Source: CADEFX01 sp050260355
Lineage (GTDB): Bacteria > Pseudomonadota > Alphaproteobacteria > Rhizobiales > Hyphomicrobiaceae
DNA length: 64,000 bases
Assembly: GCA_050260355.1 (NCBI GenBank)
Contig: JBLNBZ010000128.1
Location: forward strand, 9,864-73,863
Direction of reading: 5' to 3'
Shown: positions 37,061 to 45,087 of the stretch, piece after piece
Layout of the letters: every line of letters begins with the position of its first letter
Position numbering within the stretch: the first letter of the stretch is position 1
The notes under the pieces: generated by a model
The model's database searches: none
What the model was told of the DNA's origin: nothing
The model's input: the letters and a program-made list of their open reading frames with translations, nothing else
Translations under genes and position numbers: made by a program

Positions 37061-37782
37061 GCGACCGGCTCATCCTCGCGGTTCCGTCCAAGGGGCGGCT
37101 GATGGACCAGACCGCGGACCTGTTCGCCAAGGCCGGACTGCGCCTGCGCAAGGTCGGCAGCGAGCGCGGCTACCGCGGTGAGATCGAAGGCCTCGACGGC
37201 GTCGATGTGGCGTTCGTCTCCGTATCCGAGACGACGCAGCTCCTGCAGGCCGGCCGCGTGCACCTCGGCATCTCGGGCGAGGATTTGATCCGCGAGCAGA
37301 TCGCCAACGTGGCCGAGCGCGTGTCGCTGCTGGTGCCGCTCGGCTTCGGCCACGCCGACGTTGTCGTTGCCGTGCCGGCGTGCTGGATCGATGTGCGGCG
37401 CATGGCCGATCTCGAGGTCGCGGCCATGGTGTTCCAGCGCGAGCATGCACGCCGCCTGCGCGTGGCGACCAAGTACATGAACCTGACGCGCCGCTACTTC
37501 GCCAGGAAGGGCGTTACGGGCTATCGCATCGTCGAGAGCCTGGGCGCGACCGAGGGCACGCCTGCGGCCGGCGCCGCCGAGCTCATCGTCGATATCACCA
37601 CCACCGGCACCACCTTGAGGGCGAACGGCCTGAAGGTTCTGGATGACGGGCTGATCCTCAAATCGCAGGCCCATCTCGTCGCCTCCACGCTGGCGCCTTG
37701 GACGCCCTCGGCAATGGCCTCGCGCGATCTCATCGCCACGAAGCTGGCGGCGGCAGCACAAGCGCAGCATCTGGAAGGCTAG
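37057..37782 (+). CDS. hisG: ATP phosphoribosyltransferase, short form
   Basis: The 241-residue protein makes phosphoribosyl-ATP, the first step of histidine synthesis. It has the two-lobed periplasmic-binding-like fold: LILAVPSKGRLMDQT at the start, VSVSETTQLLQAGRVHLGISGEDLI in the middle, and the PRPP loop VDITTTGTTLRANGL. It lacks the C-terminal regulatory domain of long HisG, which explains the coupled hisZ. ATGA overlap with hisZ. Confidence 0.96.
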   Translation: MSDRLILAVPSKGRLMDQTADLFAKAGLRLRKVGSERGYRGEIEGLDGVDVAFVSVSETTQLLQAGRVHLGISGEDLIREQIANVAERVSLLVPLGFGHADVVVAVPACWIDVRRMADLEVAAMVFQREHARRLRVATKYMNLTRRYFARKGVTGYRIVESLGATEGTPAAGAAELIVDITTTGTTLRANGLKVLDDGLILKSQAHLVASTLAPWTPSAMASRDLIATKLAAAAQAQHLEG

Positions 37783-37845
37783 ATCCATCTGCGCTGCGCG
37801 ACGCCAACCGCCCACGCAGCCGCTTCATCAAGGGCCATCGCCGCA

Positions 37846-38784
37846 ATGCGCCGCCTGCACGCCGACCTGGCCTTGCTCCTGGCCGCTTTGATCTGGGGCG
37901 GCGGCTTCATCTTCCAGAAGTCGGCGATGGGGCACATCGGCCCGCTGCTGTTCATTGCAGCGCGCAGCGTGGTGGCGGCGCTGGCGCTGCTGCCGCTGGT
38001 ATGGCGCGAGGCGCGCAACGCCGCCACGATGACCGAAGGCCCGGCTCGCCTCGTGATCGCGGCCGGCGTCGCGTTCTTCGCCGGCGCGTGGCTGCAGCAG
38101 GAAGGATTGAAGACGGCGACCGTCACCAACACCGGGTTTCTGACGGCGCTTTATGTCGTCATCACCCCGTTCATCGCATGGGTGTGGGCCGGCAAAAGGC
38201 CCTCCGCCATCGTCTGGCCCGCTATCGTGCTTTCGGGGGTCGGCACGTGGCTGCTGGGTGGGGGCACGCTCGAGGCGCTCTCGCGCGGCGATATCCTGGT
38301 TGCGCTCTCGTCCGTGATGTGGGCCGCACACGTGGTGACATGCGGCCACGCCTCCCGCTTCGGTCGTCCGATCGGCTTCACCGCTGCCCAGTTCGTCGTG
38401 GTGGCCCTGCTGGGCGCGATCGGCGCCGTGTGTCTCGAGGATATCGACCGCCAGGCGCTCGGCCGCGCGCTTCCGGACATCGCCTATGTCGGGCTGCTGT
38501 CGAGCGCGGTGACGTTCGCGATCCTGACCGTGTCGCTCCAGCACACGTCGCCGTCGGAGGCGGCCGTCATCGTCAGCACCGAGACGCTGTTTGCGGCGCT
38601 CGCAGCCTACCTGCTGCTGGGTGAGCGGCTCGCCGGCCTCGGTTGGATCGGCGCCGGCCTGATCCTTGTCGCGGCGCTGCTTGTGCAGATCGGGCCCGCG
38701 CTGATGGTTGCCACTTCGGGCAGAGCCGGCGGGCGAACTCTGCTAGGCTCGCCGCCGTCGCCGTCGATCAATCGGGAGAAATAG
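37846..38784 (+). CDS. EamA-family (DMT superfamily) transporter
   Basis: The 312-residue inner-membrane protein has about ten hydrophobic helices in two EamA repeats. The first repeat starts LALLLAALIWGGGFIFQKSA. The second starts GDILVALSSVMWAAHVV. The segment VTNTGFLTALYVVITPFIAW matches the conserved helix 3-4 region. Such carriers export or import amino acids, nucleosides or other small metabolites; the substrate cannot be told. It lies 63 bases downstream of hisG and five bases before the next gene, which suggests an operon with the latter. Confidence 0.87.
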   Translation: MRRLHADLALLLAALIWGGGFIFQKSAMGHIGPLLFIAARSVVAALALLPLVWREARNAATMTEGPARLVIAAGVAFFAGAWLQQEGLKTATVTNTGFLTALYVVITPFIAWVWAGKRPSAIVWPAIVLSGVGTWLLGGGTLEALSRGDILVALSSVMWAAHVVTCGHASRFGRPIGFTAAQFVVVALLGAIGAVCLEDIDRQALGRALPDIAYVGLLSSAVTFAILTVSLQHTSPSEAAVIVSTETLFAALAAYLLLGERLAGLGWIGAGLILVAALLVQIGPALMVATSGRAGGRTLLGSPPSPSINREK

Positions 38785-38788
38785 CCGC

Positions 38789-40063
38789 ATGCGCCGCGTC
38801 GTCGTTCTGGTCCTCGATGGGTTGCGCCGCGACATGATCAGCGAGGCGTTGACGCCGAACCTCGTCCGCCACGCGCGCGAGGCTGAGCGGTTCGCCACAC
38901 ACCGGTCGGTCTTTCCGTCGGCGACGCGGGTCGTGTCGGCCGCGTTCGCCACCGGCTGCTATCCCGGCCGCAACGAGCTGCAAGGCAACAGCATGGCCCT
39001 GATGGAGGACGGCCGGCTGGTGGCGCACGACGCAGGCCATCCCGAGTTCCTGCAGCACAAGCGCCGCGTGACCGGACGATCGCTGGCCGTCCCGACCTTG
39101 GCGGAGCGCCTGAAGGAGCATGGCGGCGCCATCGTCTTCTCGAAGGTCTCGCCGGGCGCTGCCTACGCGCACGATCCCGATGGCCACGGCTGGGTCTATC
39201 ACAATGCGGGCTCGTTTGCCCCGGGCCGGCGCAGGCTCGAGAAGCCCGAGGCCGTCGAGGTCGGGCTCGACCTTGCGGGCGATCGCGCCCTTGCCGAGCG
39301 CTTCATCGGCGAGGTGCTGTTCGAGCGCCGGCCGGCGCTCGGTCTGCTTTGGCTCGGCGAGCCCGACGCAACGTCGCACGCCTATCCGCTCGGATCGCCC
39401 GAGCACGTGGAGGCGATGCGGCAGACCGACGCCACGGCGCGGCTGGTGATGGATGCGGTGGCGCGGTTGCGCAAGGAGGGTGACGACGTGCTGTTCACGG
39501 TCTGCTCCGACCATGGGCATCAGACCGTGTGCGGGGTGATCGACGTCGACGCGGAGCTCGTCGGCGCGGGGCTGAAGGCGGACAAGGAGTCGGGAGACAT
39601 TGTCACCTCGTCGAACGGGACCTCCTGTCTCGTCTACGTGCACGAGAGCGCCAAGGCGAAGATCGCGCCCCTGCGGAGCTTCCTCGAGGCTCAGCCCTGG
39701 GCCGGACGTGTCATCGGCGCGGAGGGGCTGGCCGACATCGGGCAGGTCGCACGCCACGGCCTGGCCTTTGCGGTGGACATGGCCTCGACCGAGACACCCA
39801 ACGACTTCGGCATTCCCGGCCAGAGCTACGAGGCACAGCCGGCCGCGGGCAAGTCGGGCCACCTGGGCTGCGGGCAGCACGGAGGTCTCGGGCGCTACGA
39901 GCAGTCGCCGTTCATGATGATTGCGGGTGAAGGCTTCGAGGCGGGCGCCGAGCGGCACGAGGCGACGTCCGCGGTGGACCACGCGCCGACCATCCTCACG
40001 CATCTGCGGCTGCCGGCGAGCGGCATGGACGGGCGGCCGCTGCAACGCGCCGCCGGGCGCTAG
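38789..40063 (+). CDS. Alkaline phosphatase superfamily phosphodiesterase/nucleotide pyrophosphatase-like protein
   Basis: The 424-residue protein is a two-metal hydrolase of the type I phosphodiesterase group. Metal ligand D10 lies in VVVLVLDGLRRDM. The likely nucleophile is T46 in FPSATRVVSAAF. Further ligands lie in CSDHGHQT, KSGHLGCGQHGG and SAVDHAPTIL. No signal peptide is visible, which is unusual and suggests a cytoplasmic role. Relatives cleave phosphodiesters, phosphonoacetate or pyrophosphate bonds. It is tightly spaced after the EamA transporter. Confidence 0.82.
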   Translation: MRRVVVLVLDGLRRDMISEALTPNLVRHAREAERFATHRSVFPSATRVVSAAFATGCYPGRNELQGNSMALMEDGRLVAHDAGHPEFLQHKRRVTGRSLAVPTLAERLKEHGGAIVFSKVSPGAAYAHDPDGHGWVYHNAGSFAPGRRRLEKPEAVEVGLDLAGDRALAERFIGEVLFERRPALGLLWLGEPDATSHAYPLGSPEHVEAMRQTDATARLVMDAVARLRKEGDDVLFTVCSDHGHQTVCGVIDVDAELVGAGLKADKESGDIVTSSNGTSCLVYVHESAKAKIAPLRSFLEAQPWAGRVIGAEGLADIGQVARHGLAFAVDMASTETPNDFGIPGQSYEAQPAAGKSGHLGCGQHGGLGRYEQSPFMMIAGEGFEAGAERHEATSAVDHAPTILTHLRLPASGMDGRPLQRAAGR

Positions 40064-40179
40064 AGAGCGCCGTGACGTTCACCTCACGTACAGGGCAGGG
40101 TGTGGTAGATAGCGGCGTGGACCGCCCTCGAATGGCCCAACGGCGAAGGCAATTTGCCGGCCGAATCTCAGGAGCGTCG

Positions 40180-40482
40180 ATGATCCGGGATAGAGTCATG
40201 AACCGACATCGCAGACGCATCGCGCTCGCGTCGGCGGGCGGGCTGGTGCTCGCGGCGCTGGCGCCCTCCATCGCCGGCGCGCAGTCGAGCTGCGACTGGT
40301 ACGCCAAGACTGCGCTCAAGCAGCAGCAGGACAACGAGCGCTTGAACTGCGGATTCAAAGGGACGTCCTGGAGCAGGGACTTCAAGGCCCACATGAGCTG
40401 GTGCGCGGGGGTGGCCCCGGATGAGTGGAAGGCCGAAGCGCGCAAGCGCGATCAGCAGCTCGCAGCCTGCGCCAGGAAGTGA
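40180..40482 (+). CDS. Small exported protein of unknown function
   Basis: The 100-residue protein has a basic N terminus, a hydrophobic segment (LASAGGLVLAALAPSIAGAQ) ending in a probable signal-peptidase site, and a mature part of about 65 residues. Four Cys residues (SSCDWY, NCGF, WCAG, ACARK) could form two disulfides. The ATG at 40180 has an AGGAG seven bases upstream; an internal ATG six codons later is possible. No family recognised. It is six bases from the DUF2939 gene. Confidence 0.68.
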   Translation: MIRDRVMNRHRRRIALASAGGLVLAALAPSIAGAQSSCDWYAKTALKQQQDNERLNCGFKGTSWSRDFKAHMSWCAGVAPDEWKAEARKRDQQLAACARK

Positions 40483-40488
40483 CGCCGC

Positions 40489-41154
40489 ATGAAGCGTCTC
40501 CTGATCCCGCTCTTGCTCGTGCTGGCGCTCGTCGGCTTTTACGCCGCCTGGCCGGCTTGGTCGCTCTACCAGGTGCGCGAGTCGATCAGGACCGACGATG
40601 GGGACACATTGGCGCGCAAGATCGATTTTCCGAGCGTGCGCACGTCGCTGCGGCCGGTGCTGACCGAGGAGGCGCAAAGGATCGTCGACCGCGTGCAGGG
40701 CAACGCGGGTGGCCTTGGTGCGCTGCTGGGCCAGCTCAAGGGCGATCTGCTGCCGAAGATCGTCGATGCCGGATTGGATGTCGTGGTCACGCCCGAGAAC
40801 GTGATGCACATCGCGCGCAACCGCGAGGCGCTGCGAGACGCGCTGCGGCGTGCCGTGGCGGAGAAGGCGTCGCTGGGCAGCCTCGGCGGCCTGCGCAAGA
40901 AAAAGGCTGAAGCGGCCGAGCAGCCGACAAGCGGCTCGGGCGGGGAGGCTGCGCCGGCCGCACCAGCCGGTGAGGGCGGCTACCGCGGGCCACGCTACAC
41001 CGTTGCCAACATCAAGAGCTTCGCGATTGCGGGGCCGCTGTCGTTCGACATTGGCGTCAACCGCAAGGCCGAGGCGACCGAGCCAGAGGTCATCGTCGGC
41101 CTGGCCTTCACGGGCGGCGACTGGAAGATCGTCCGGCTGGTGCCGCGCCTGTGA
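40489..41154 (+). CDS. DUF2939 family membrane-anchored protein
   Basis: The 221-residue protein has an N-terminal signal anchor (LLIPLLLVLALVGFYAAWPAW) followed by the DUF2939 pattern YQVRESIRTDDGDTLARKIDFPSVRTSL, then an alanine/glycine-rich linker (about 140-160) and a C-terminal beta-rich domain. DUF2939 proteins face the periplasm and have no established function. It sits directly downstream of the small cysteine-containing exported protein, and the two may work together. Confidence 0.82.
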   Translation: MKRLLIPLLLVLALVGFYAAWPAWSLYQVRESIRTDDGDTLARKIDFPSVRTSLRPVLTEEAQRIVDRVQGNAGGLGALLGQLKGDLLPKIVDAGLDVVVTPENVMHIARNREALRDALRRAVAEKASLGSLGGLRKKKAEAAEQPTSGSGGEAAPAAPAGEGGYRGPRYTVANIKSFAIAGPLSFDIGVNRKAEATEPEVIVGLAFTGGDWKIVRLVPRL

Positions 41155-41166
41155 ACGCCGGGGCGT

Positions 41167-42291
41167 TCAGAACACGATCATCTGCCGGACGGCCTGGCCG
41201 TCCGCCAGCCGGTCGAAGCCCTCGTTGATGTCCTCGAGCTTGATGGTGGCGCTGCGCAGGCGGTCCACCGGCAGCTTGCGGTCGCGGTAGAGCTGGATGT
41301 AGCGCGGCACGTCACGGGCGATGACGCAATCGCCCATGTAGCTGCCCTTGATCCTGCGCCCGTCCGTCACCATCGCGTAATGCTGCAGCGAGAACTGGCT
41401 CGAGGCGGGCGACAGGCCGGCGCTGACCGTCTGTCCGCCGCGCACGGTGATGGCGTAGGCGAGCTCCATCGCCTTGATGGTGCCGGCCATCTCGAAGGCG
41501 GTGTCGACGCCGCCGTCGGTGGTCTTGCGGATGGCCTCGGCGCAGCCCGCCTCGCGGGCGTTGTAGGTCTCGGTGGCGCCGAGCTGGCGAGCGAGCGCGA
41601 GTTTCTCGTCGGAAACGTCGACGGCGATGACGCGCGCCGCACCGGCGACGATGGCGCCGAGCAGGCAGCTCAGGCCGACGCCGCCGAGGCCGACCACGGC
41701 GACGACCTCGCCGGGCTTGACATCGGCCGTGTTGACCGCGGCGCCCACGCCCGTGACGACGGCGCAGCCGAACAGCGCGGCGTCATGCATGGGCACGGCG
41801 GAATCGATCCTCTGCACCGAGTTGCGCGGCACCACCGCATACTCGGCGAAGCAGGACAGGCCCGAGTAGTGCGCGATCTCCTTGCGGCCGAGCTTGAGGC
41901 GGCGCCCGCCGGTGGCGAGATCGCCCTTCTGCTTGGCGGCGTTGAACGTGATGCACAGGTTCGGACGTCCGCTGATGCATTGCCGGCAGGAGCCGCAGCT
42001 CGGGCCGAAGATGAAGACCACATGATCCCCGGGTGCGAGATCGGTGATACCCGGGCCGACCTCGGTTACGATGCCCGCACCCTCGTGCCCCATCACGGCC
42101 GGCAGCACGCGCGGGCGCAGGCCCTCGATCGTGGAAAGGTCGGAGTGACACAGGCCCGCGGCGCCCACCTTCACCAGCACCTCGCCGGCGCGCGGACCTT
42201 CGAGGTCGAGCGTCTCGATCTTGAGCGGCTGACTTTTTGCGTAGGGCCGGGGAAGTCCCTGCTCGTAGAGGACGGCGCCTTTGATTTTCAT
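41167..42291 (-). CDS. Zinc-dependent alcohol dehydrogenase (MDR family)
   Basis: The 374-residue medium-chain dehydrogenase oxidises an alcohol with NAD. Catalytic zinc ligands are C48 (CHSD), H69/E70 (GHE) and C176. Structural zinc is held by C99, C102, C105 and C113. The Rossmann motif GLGGVG is at 201-206, and the acidic VDVSDEK favours NAD over NADP. Its length matches class I/III dehydrogenases, and the loop FNAAKQKG with GGRRL resembles benzyl-alcohol and short-chain alcohol enzymes. The substrate is uncertain. Confidence 0.9.
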   Translation of the reverse strand: MKIKGAVLYEQGLPRPYAKSQPLKIETLDLEGPRAGEVLVKVGAAGLCHSDLSTIEGLRPRVLPAVMGHEGAGIVTEVGPGITDLAPGDHVVFIFGPSCGSCRQCISGRPNLCITFNAAKQKGDLATGGRRLKLGRKEIAHYSGLSCFAEYAVVPRNSVQRIDSAVPMHDAALFGCAVVTGVGAAVNTADVKPGEVVAVVGLGGVGLSCLLGAIVAGAARVIAVDVSDEKLALARQLGATETYNAREAGCAEAIRKTTDGGVDTAFEMAGTIKAMELAYAITVRGGQTVSAGLSPASSQFSLQHYAMVTDGRRIKGSYMGDCVIARDVPRYIQLYRDRKLPVDRLRSATIKLEDINEGFDRLADGQAVRQMIVF

Positions 42292-42359
42292 TGCTGCTCC
42301 TTGGGGGTTGGCAGCGCAGCATAGCGCGCCCTCGCCGGCAGAAAAGGCGGCGGAACCTC

Positions 42360-43055
42360 TCAGGGTGCTCGCACGGCGCGTCGCAGCGCGGCTCGAGCGA
42401 GAAGGCGCGTGGAGTCGAGCGTGGGCAGGGCCGAGTTCGCGTCATTCATGATCAGCGGAATCTCGGTGCAGCCGAGCACGACGGCGTCGCAACCCTCGCT
42501 CTTCATGCGCGCAATGACCTGCTGGAAGTAACCGATCGCCTCCGGCTTGAAGATGCCGCAAACCAGCTCATCCATGATGATGCGATTGATCTCATCACGC
42601 TCGGCAGCGGTGGGACGCACGTACGCGAGACCGCGTGCCGCGAGCTTGGCGGGATAGACATCGCTCTCGATCAGCCATCGCGTTCCTGTCAGTGCGAGCC
42701 GGCGGAAGCCGCGCTCCACGGCCTTGTCGGCGACACTGTCGGCGATGTGCAGCCAGGGCAGCGGAGAGCGCGGCTCGACGTGAGGCAGCGCCTGGTGGAT
42801 CGTGTTGTCCGGGCAGATCAGGAACTTGGCGCCGATCCTGGCGAGCTTCTCGGCCGATGCGAGCATTAGGTCGCCGACGCCACGCCAGTCGTTGCGGTAG
42901 ACGCAGGCCATGTAGTCGGCCAGCGAGTGCGTGTGCATGGAGACTTCCGGGTGCGCATGCGGCCCGAGCAACGCCGCCCCTTCCACGCAAATGGTCCGAT
43001 AGCACAGCGCCGCGCCTTCGGCGGAGCAGGCGACGATACCGATATGGTGGGCCAT
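42360..43055 (-). CDS. Aspartate/glutamate racemase-family protein with altered first catalytic site
   Basis: The 231-residue protein has the two-domain racemase fold. The second catalytic Cys is present as C196 in LGCTEIPL. At the first site, usually a Cys directly before Asn-Thr, it reads CPDNTIHQ: D83 replaces the Cys, with C81 two residues earlier. It may thus be a one-base racemase, a lyase-like enzyme or an isomerase such as maleate or allantoin-related relatives. The ATG at 43055 has AGGA nine bases upstream. The frame continues open to 43964 but that part overlaps the next gene and is not homologous. Confidence 0.8.
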   Translation of the reverse strand: MAHHIGIVACSAEGAALCYRTICVEGAALLGPHAHPEVSMHTHSLADYMACVYRNDWRGVGDLMLASAEKLARIGAKFLICPDNTIHQALPHVEPRSPLPWLHIADSVADKAVERGFRRLALTGTRWLIESDVYPAKLAARGLAYVRPTAAERDEINRIIMDELVCGIFKPEAIGYFQQVIARMKSEGCDAVVLGCTEIPLIMNDANSALPTLDSTRLLARAALRRAVRAP

Positions 43056-43108
43056 GGGGTTTTGTCCTGTCGCTGTCGAGGGCATGCCGGTCGGCGGCGC
43101 GCGGTCCG

Positions 43109-44170
43109 CTATATCTCCACGACCTGGCCGGGGCGCATGGCCGGGAAGCGCTCGGTCGGGATGCCACGGGCCTCGCGTGCCACAGCGAGGGCTGCGGGCG
43201 GGGCGTCGTGCGCCTCGGTCGTCAACTGGAACGTGCCCCAGTGGTGGCCGAGCGCCTGTTTGGCGCCGCACAGCTCGAAGGCCTGCACGCTGTCGTCCGG
43301 GTTCATGTGCTGCGACGACATGAACCAGCGCGGCTCGTAGGCTCCGATCGGCAGCAGCGCCAGGCGAAGGCCCGGATGCCGCGCGCCGATGCCGCGGAAC
43401 GTTGCGCCATCGCCGAGGCCGGAGTCGCCCACGGCGTAGATCTTGCCCGCCGGCGTGGCGATGACGAAGCTTGCCCACAGCGCGTGCATGCGGTCGCGCG
43501 CGCCGCGTGCGGACCAATGCTGCGTCGGCTCGGTGAAGATGGCGAGGTCGCCGAGGTCGATGCGGTCGCCCCAATCGACGGCGCGAGCCTCGAGATCGGG
43601 GATGTCGGCCCTGAGGATCGTGTCGTTGCCGAGCGGGGTGACGATCCGCGGACGGTCGCGCAACCAGAGGCGGGCCAGCGTCGGGGTGTCCATGTGGTCG
43701 TAGTGGTTGTGCGTGACGATGACGAGGTCGATCCTCGGCAGGTCGTCGAGGGCGATGCCGGGCGGATTGATGCGCGTGGGGCCGGCGAAAGAGACGGGAC
43801 TGGCACGGTCGGACCAGTGCGGGTCGATCAGGATGTTGCGGCCCGCGGCCTGGATGAGCCAGCTCGCGTGGCCGACGTAGGCAAGGCGTGCACGGGTGCC
43901 GGTCACCGAGGCGGGCGGCTTGTCCGCATAGGGGCTCGGGAAGGCGGCCGGCCACTTGGCCCACGTCTCCATCGCATAGAGCCGCGCCACTTGGACCAGG
44001 CCCTTGGGCGTGCGTCCCCGCGGATTGAAGAACCGCACACCGTCGAAGTGGTCGGAAACGGGCCCTGCGTAATAGCTGTTGGCGCGCTGCGGGACGAGAA
44101 AGGCTGCGCCGCCGGCGGTCGGCGCCGCGACCGCGGCCAGCATTTTCAACAGGCGCCGCCTGGTGGGCAT
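43109..44170 (-). CDS. Tat-exported metallo-beta-lactamase-fold hydrolase
   Basis: The 353-residue protein begins MPTRRRLLKMLAAVAA, a twin-arginine-like leader. The beta-lactamase-fold zinc motif is H154-N-H156-Y-D158-H159, with further ligands in EPTQHWS, VGDSG and GHHWGTF. This is the UlaG/NAPE-PLD/RomA-like branch, whose members cleave phosphodiester or lactone bonds, including phospholipid head groups. The ATG at 44170 has GAGGA eight bases upstream; a GTG five codons earlier is possible. It is divergent from plcP, with the PHO box between them, so phosphate control of this gene is also conceivable. Confidence 0.82.
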   Translation of the reverse strand: MPTRRRLLKMLAAVAAPTAGGAAFLVPQRANSYYAGPVSDHFDGVRFFNPRGRTPKGLVQVARLYAMETWAKWPAAFPSPYADKPPASVTGTRARLAYVGHASWLIQAAGRNILIDPHWSDRASPVSFAGPTRINPPGIALDDLPRIDLVIVTHNHYDHMDTPTLARLWLRDRPRIVTPLGNDTILRADIPDLEARAVDWGDRIDLGDLAIFTEPTQHWSARGARDRMHALWASFVIATPAGKIYAVGDSGLGDGATFRGIGARHPGLRLALLPIGAYEPRWFMSSQHMNPDDSVQAFELCGAKQALGHHWGTFQLTTEAHDAPPAALAVAREARGIPTERFPAMRPGQVVEI

Positions 44171-44207
44171 CGCGCGGGTCCTCACGACGTCGGGAAACCT
44201 GGAGGGG

Positions 44208-44225
44208 TTGTCATACCCGTGTAAC
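44208..44225 (+). promoter_or_regulatory. Putative PHO box (PhoB-binding site)
   Basis: TTGTCATACCCGTGTAAC fits the PhoB consensus of two CTGTCAT-like repeats with exactly 11-base periodicity: TGTCAT at 44209 and TGTAAC at 44220. It is in direct orientation towards plcP, 22 bases before its annotated ATG. Phosphate-starvation induction of the following operon is the expected result. Confidence 0.65.
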
Positions 44226-44247
44226 AGGAATCCGGCTTTGGTTCGGC

Positions 44248-45087
44248 ATGCAAGAGGACCAACGAGCCGCAGAGTTCAATCCCGTGTTACTGGACCCGGA
44301 TCAGACGCGCTATCGGGCCATCTTTCTGTCCGATCTGCACCTTGGAACACGAGCCGCGCAAGCCGACGCCCTTCTCGATTTCCTCAAGCATGTGCAAGCC
44401 GACACCATCTACCTGGTAGGCGACATCGTCGACTTCTGGAAGGTGCGCCGCGGGCCCTACTGGCCGCAGGCGCACAACGACGTGCTGCAGAAGCTGCTGC
44501 GCAAGGCGCGCAAGGGCGCGCACATCATCCTCATTCCGGGCAACCATGACGAGGGTCTGCGCGACTACTGCGGCGCCCGCTTCGGCGGCATCGACATCTG
44601 TCGCGAGGCGATCCACACCACCGCCGCGGGCCGGCGCTACATGGTCATGCACGGCGACGAGTTCGACGTCGTGGTGCGCTACGCCCGCAGGCTCGCGTTC
44701 CTCGGCGACCGCGGCTACGAGCTGGCGCTGTGGACCAACCGGCCGCTGAACTGGGTTCGCCGTCACCTTGGCTTCGGCTACTGGTCGCTCTCCGCCTTCC
44801 TCAAGGCGCGGGTCAAGGGCGCCGTCAACTTCATCGGCGAGTACGAGCAGGCGGTGGCGGATGTCGCGCGCCGCCATGCCGTCGACGGGGTCATCTGCGG
44901 CCACATCCATTACGCCGCCGACCGGCGCCTCGGCGACGTGCACTACTTGAACTGCGGGGACTGGGTCGAGAGCTGCACCGCGATCGCGGAAACGCGCGCC
45001 GGCCAGCTCACGGTGATCCGCTGGCACGATGTCGTGCGCCGGCGGGAGAAGGAAACGCGTTCCGTCACCATGGAGGCAGCAGCATGA
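44248..45087 (+). CDS. plcP: PlcP-type phospholipase C (metallophosphoesterase)
   Basis: The 279-residue calcineurin-fold enzyme has the full metal set: D29/H31 (SDLHLG), D59 (GDIVDF), N99-H100-D101 (GNHD), H135/D137 (MHGDEFD) and H219/H221 (CGHIH). It resembles UDP-2,3-diacylglucosamine pyrophosphatase LpxH. However, its overlap with btaA (ATGA) and the upstream PHO box point to PlcP, the alphaproteobacterial phospholipase that frees diacylglycerol from phospholipids under phosphate starvation. With the PHO box acting as -35 region, transcription could begin near the ATG; a GTG at 44284 is an alternative start that keeps the whole catalytic core. Confidence 0.82.
   Translation: MQEDQRAAEFNPVLLDPDQTRYRAIFLSDLHLGTRAAQADALLDFLKHVQADTIYLVGDIVDFWKVRRGPYWPQAHNDVLQKLLRKARKGAHIILIPGNHDEGLRDYCGARFGGIDICREAIHTTAAGRRYMVMHGDEFDVVVRYARRLAFLGDRGYELALWTNRPLNWVRRHLGFGYWSLSAFLKARVKGAVNFIGEYEQAVADVARRHAVDGVICGHIHYAADRRLGDVHYLNCGDWVESCTAIAETRAGQLTVIRWHDVVRRREKETRSVTMEAAA

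Noticed and set aside
42360..43964. A 534-codon version of the racemase-like gene on the minus strand
   Set aside because: The N-terminal 303 codons overlap the metallo-beta-lactamase gene in another frame and are arginine-rich; only the part from 43055 has family similarity.
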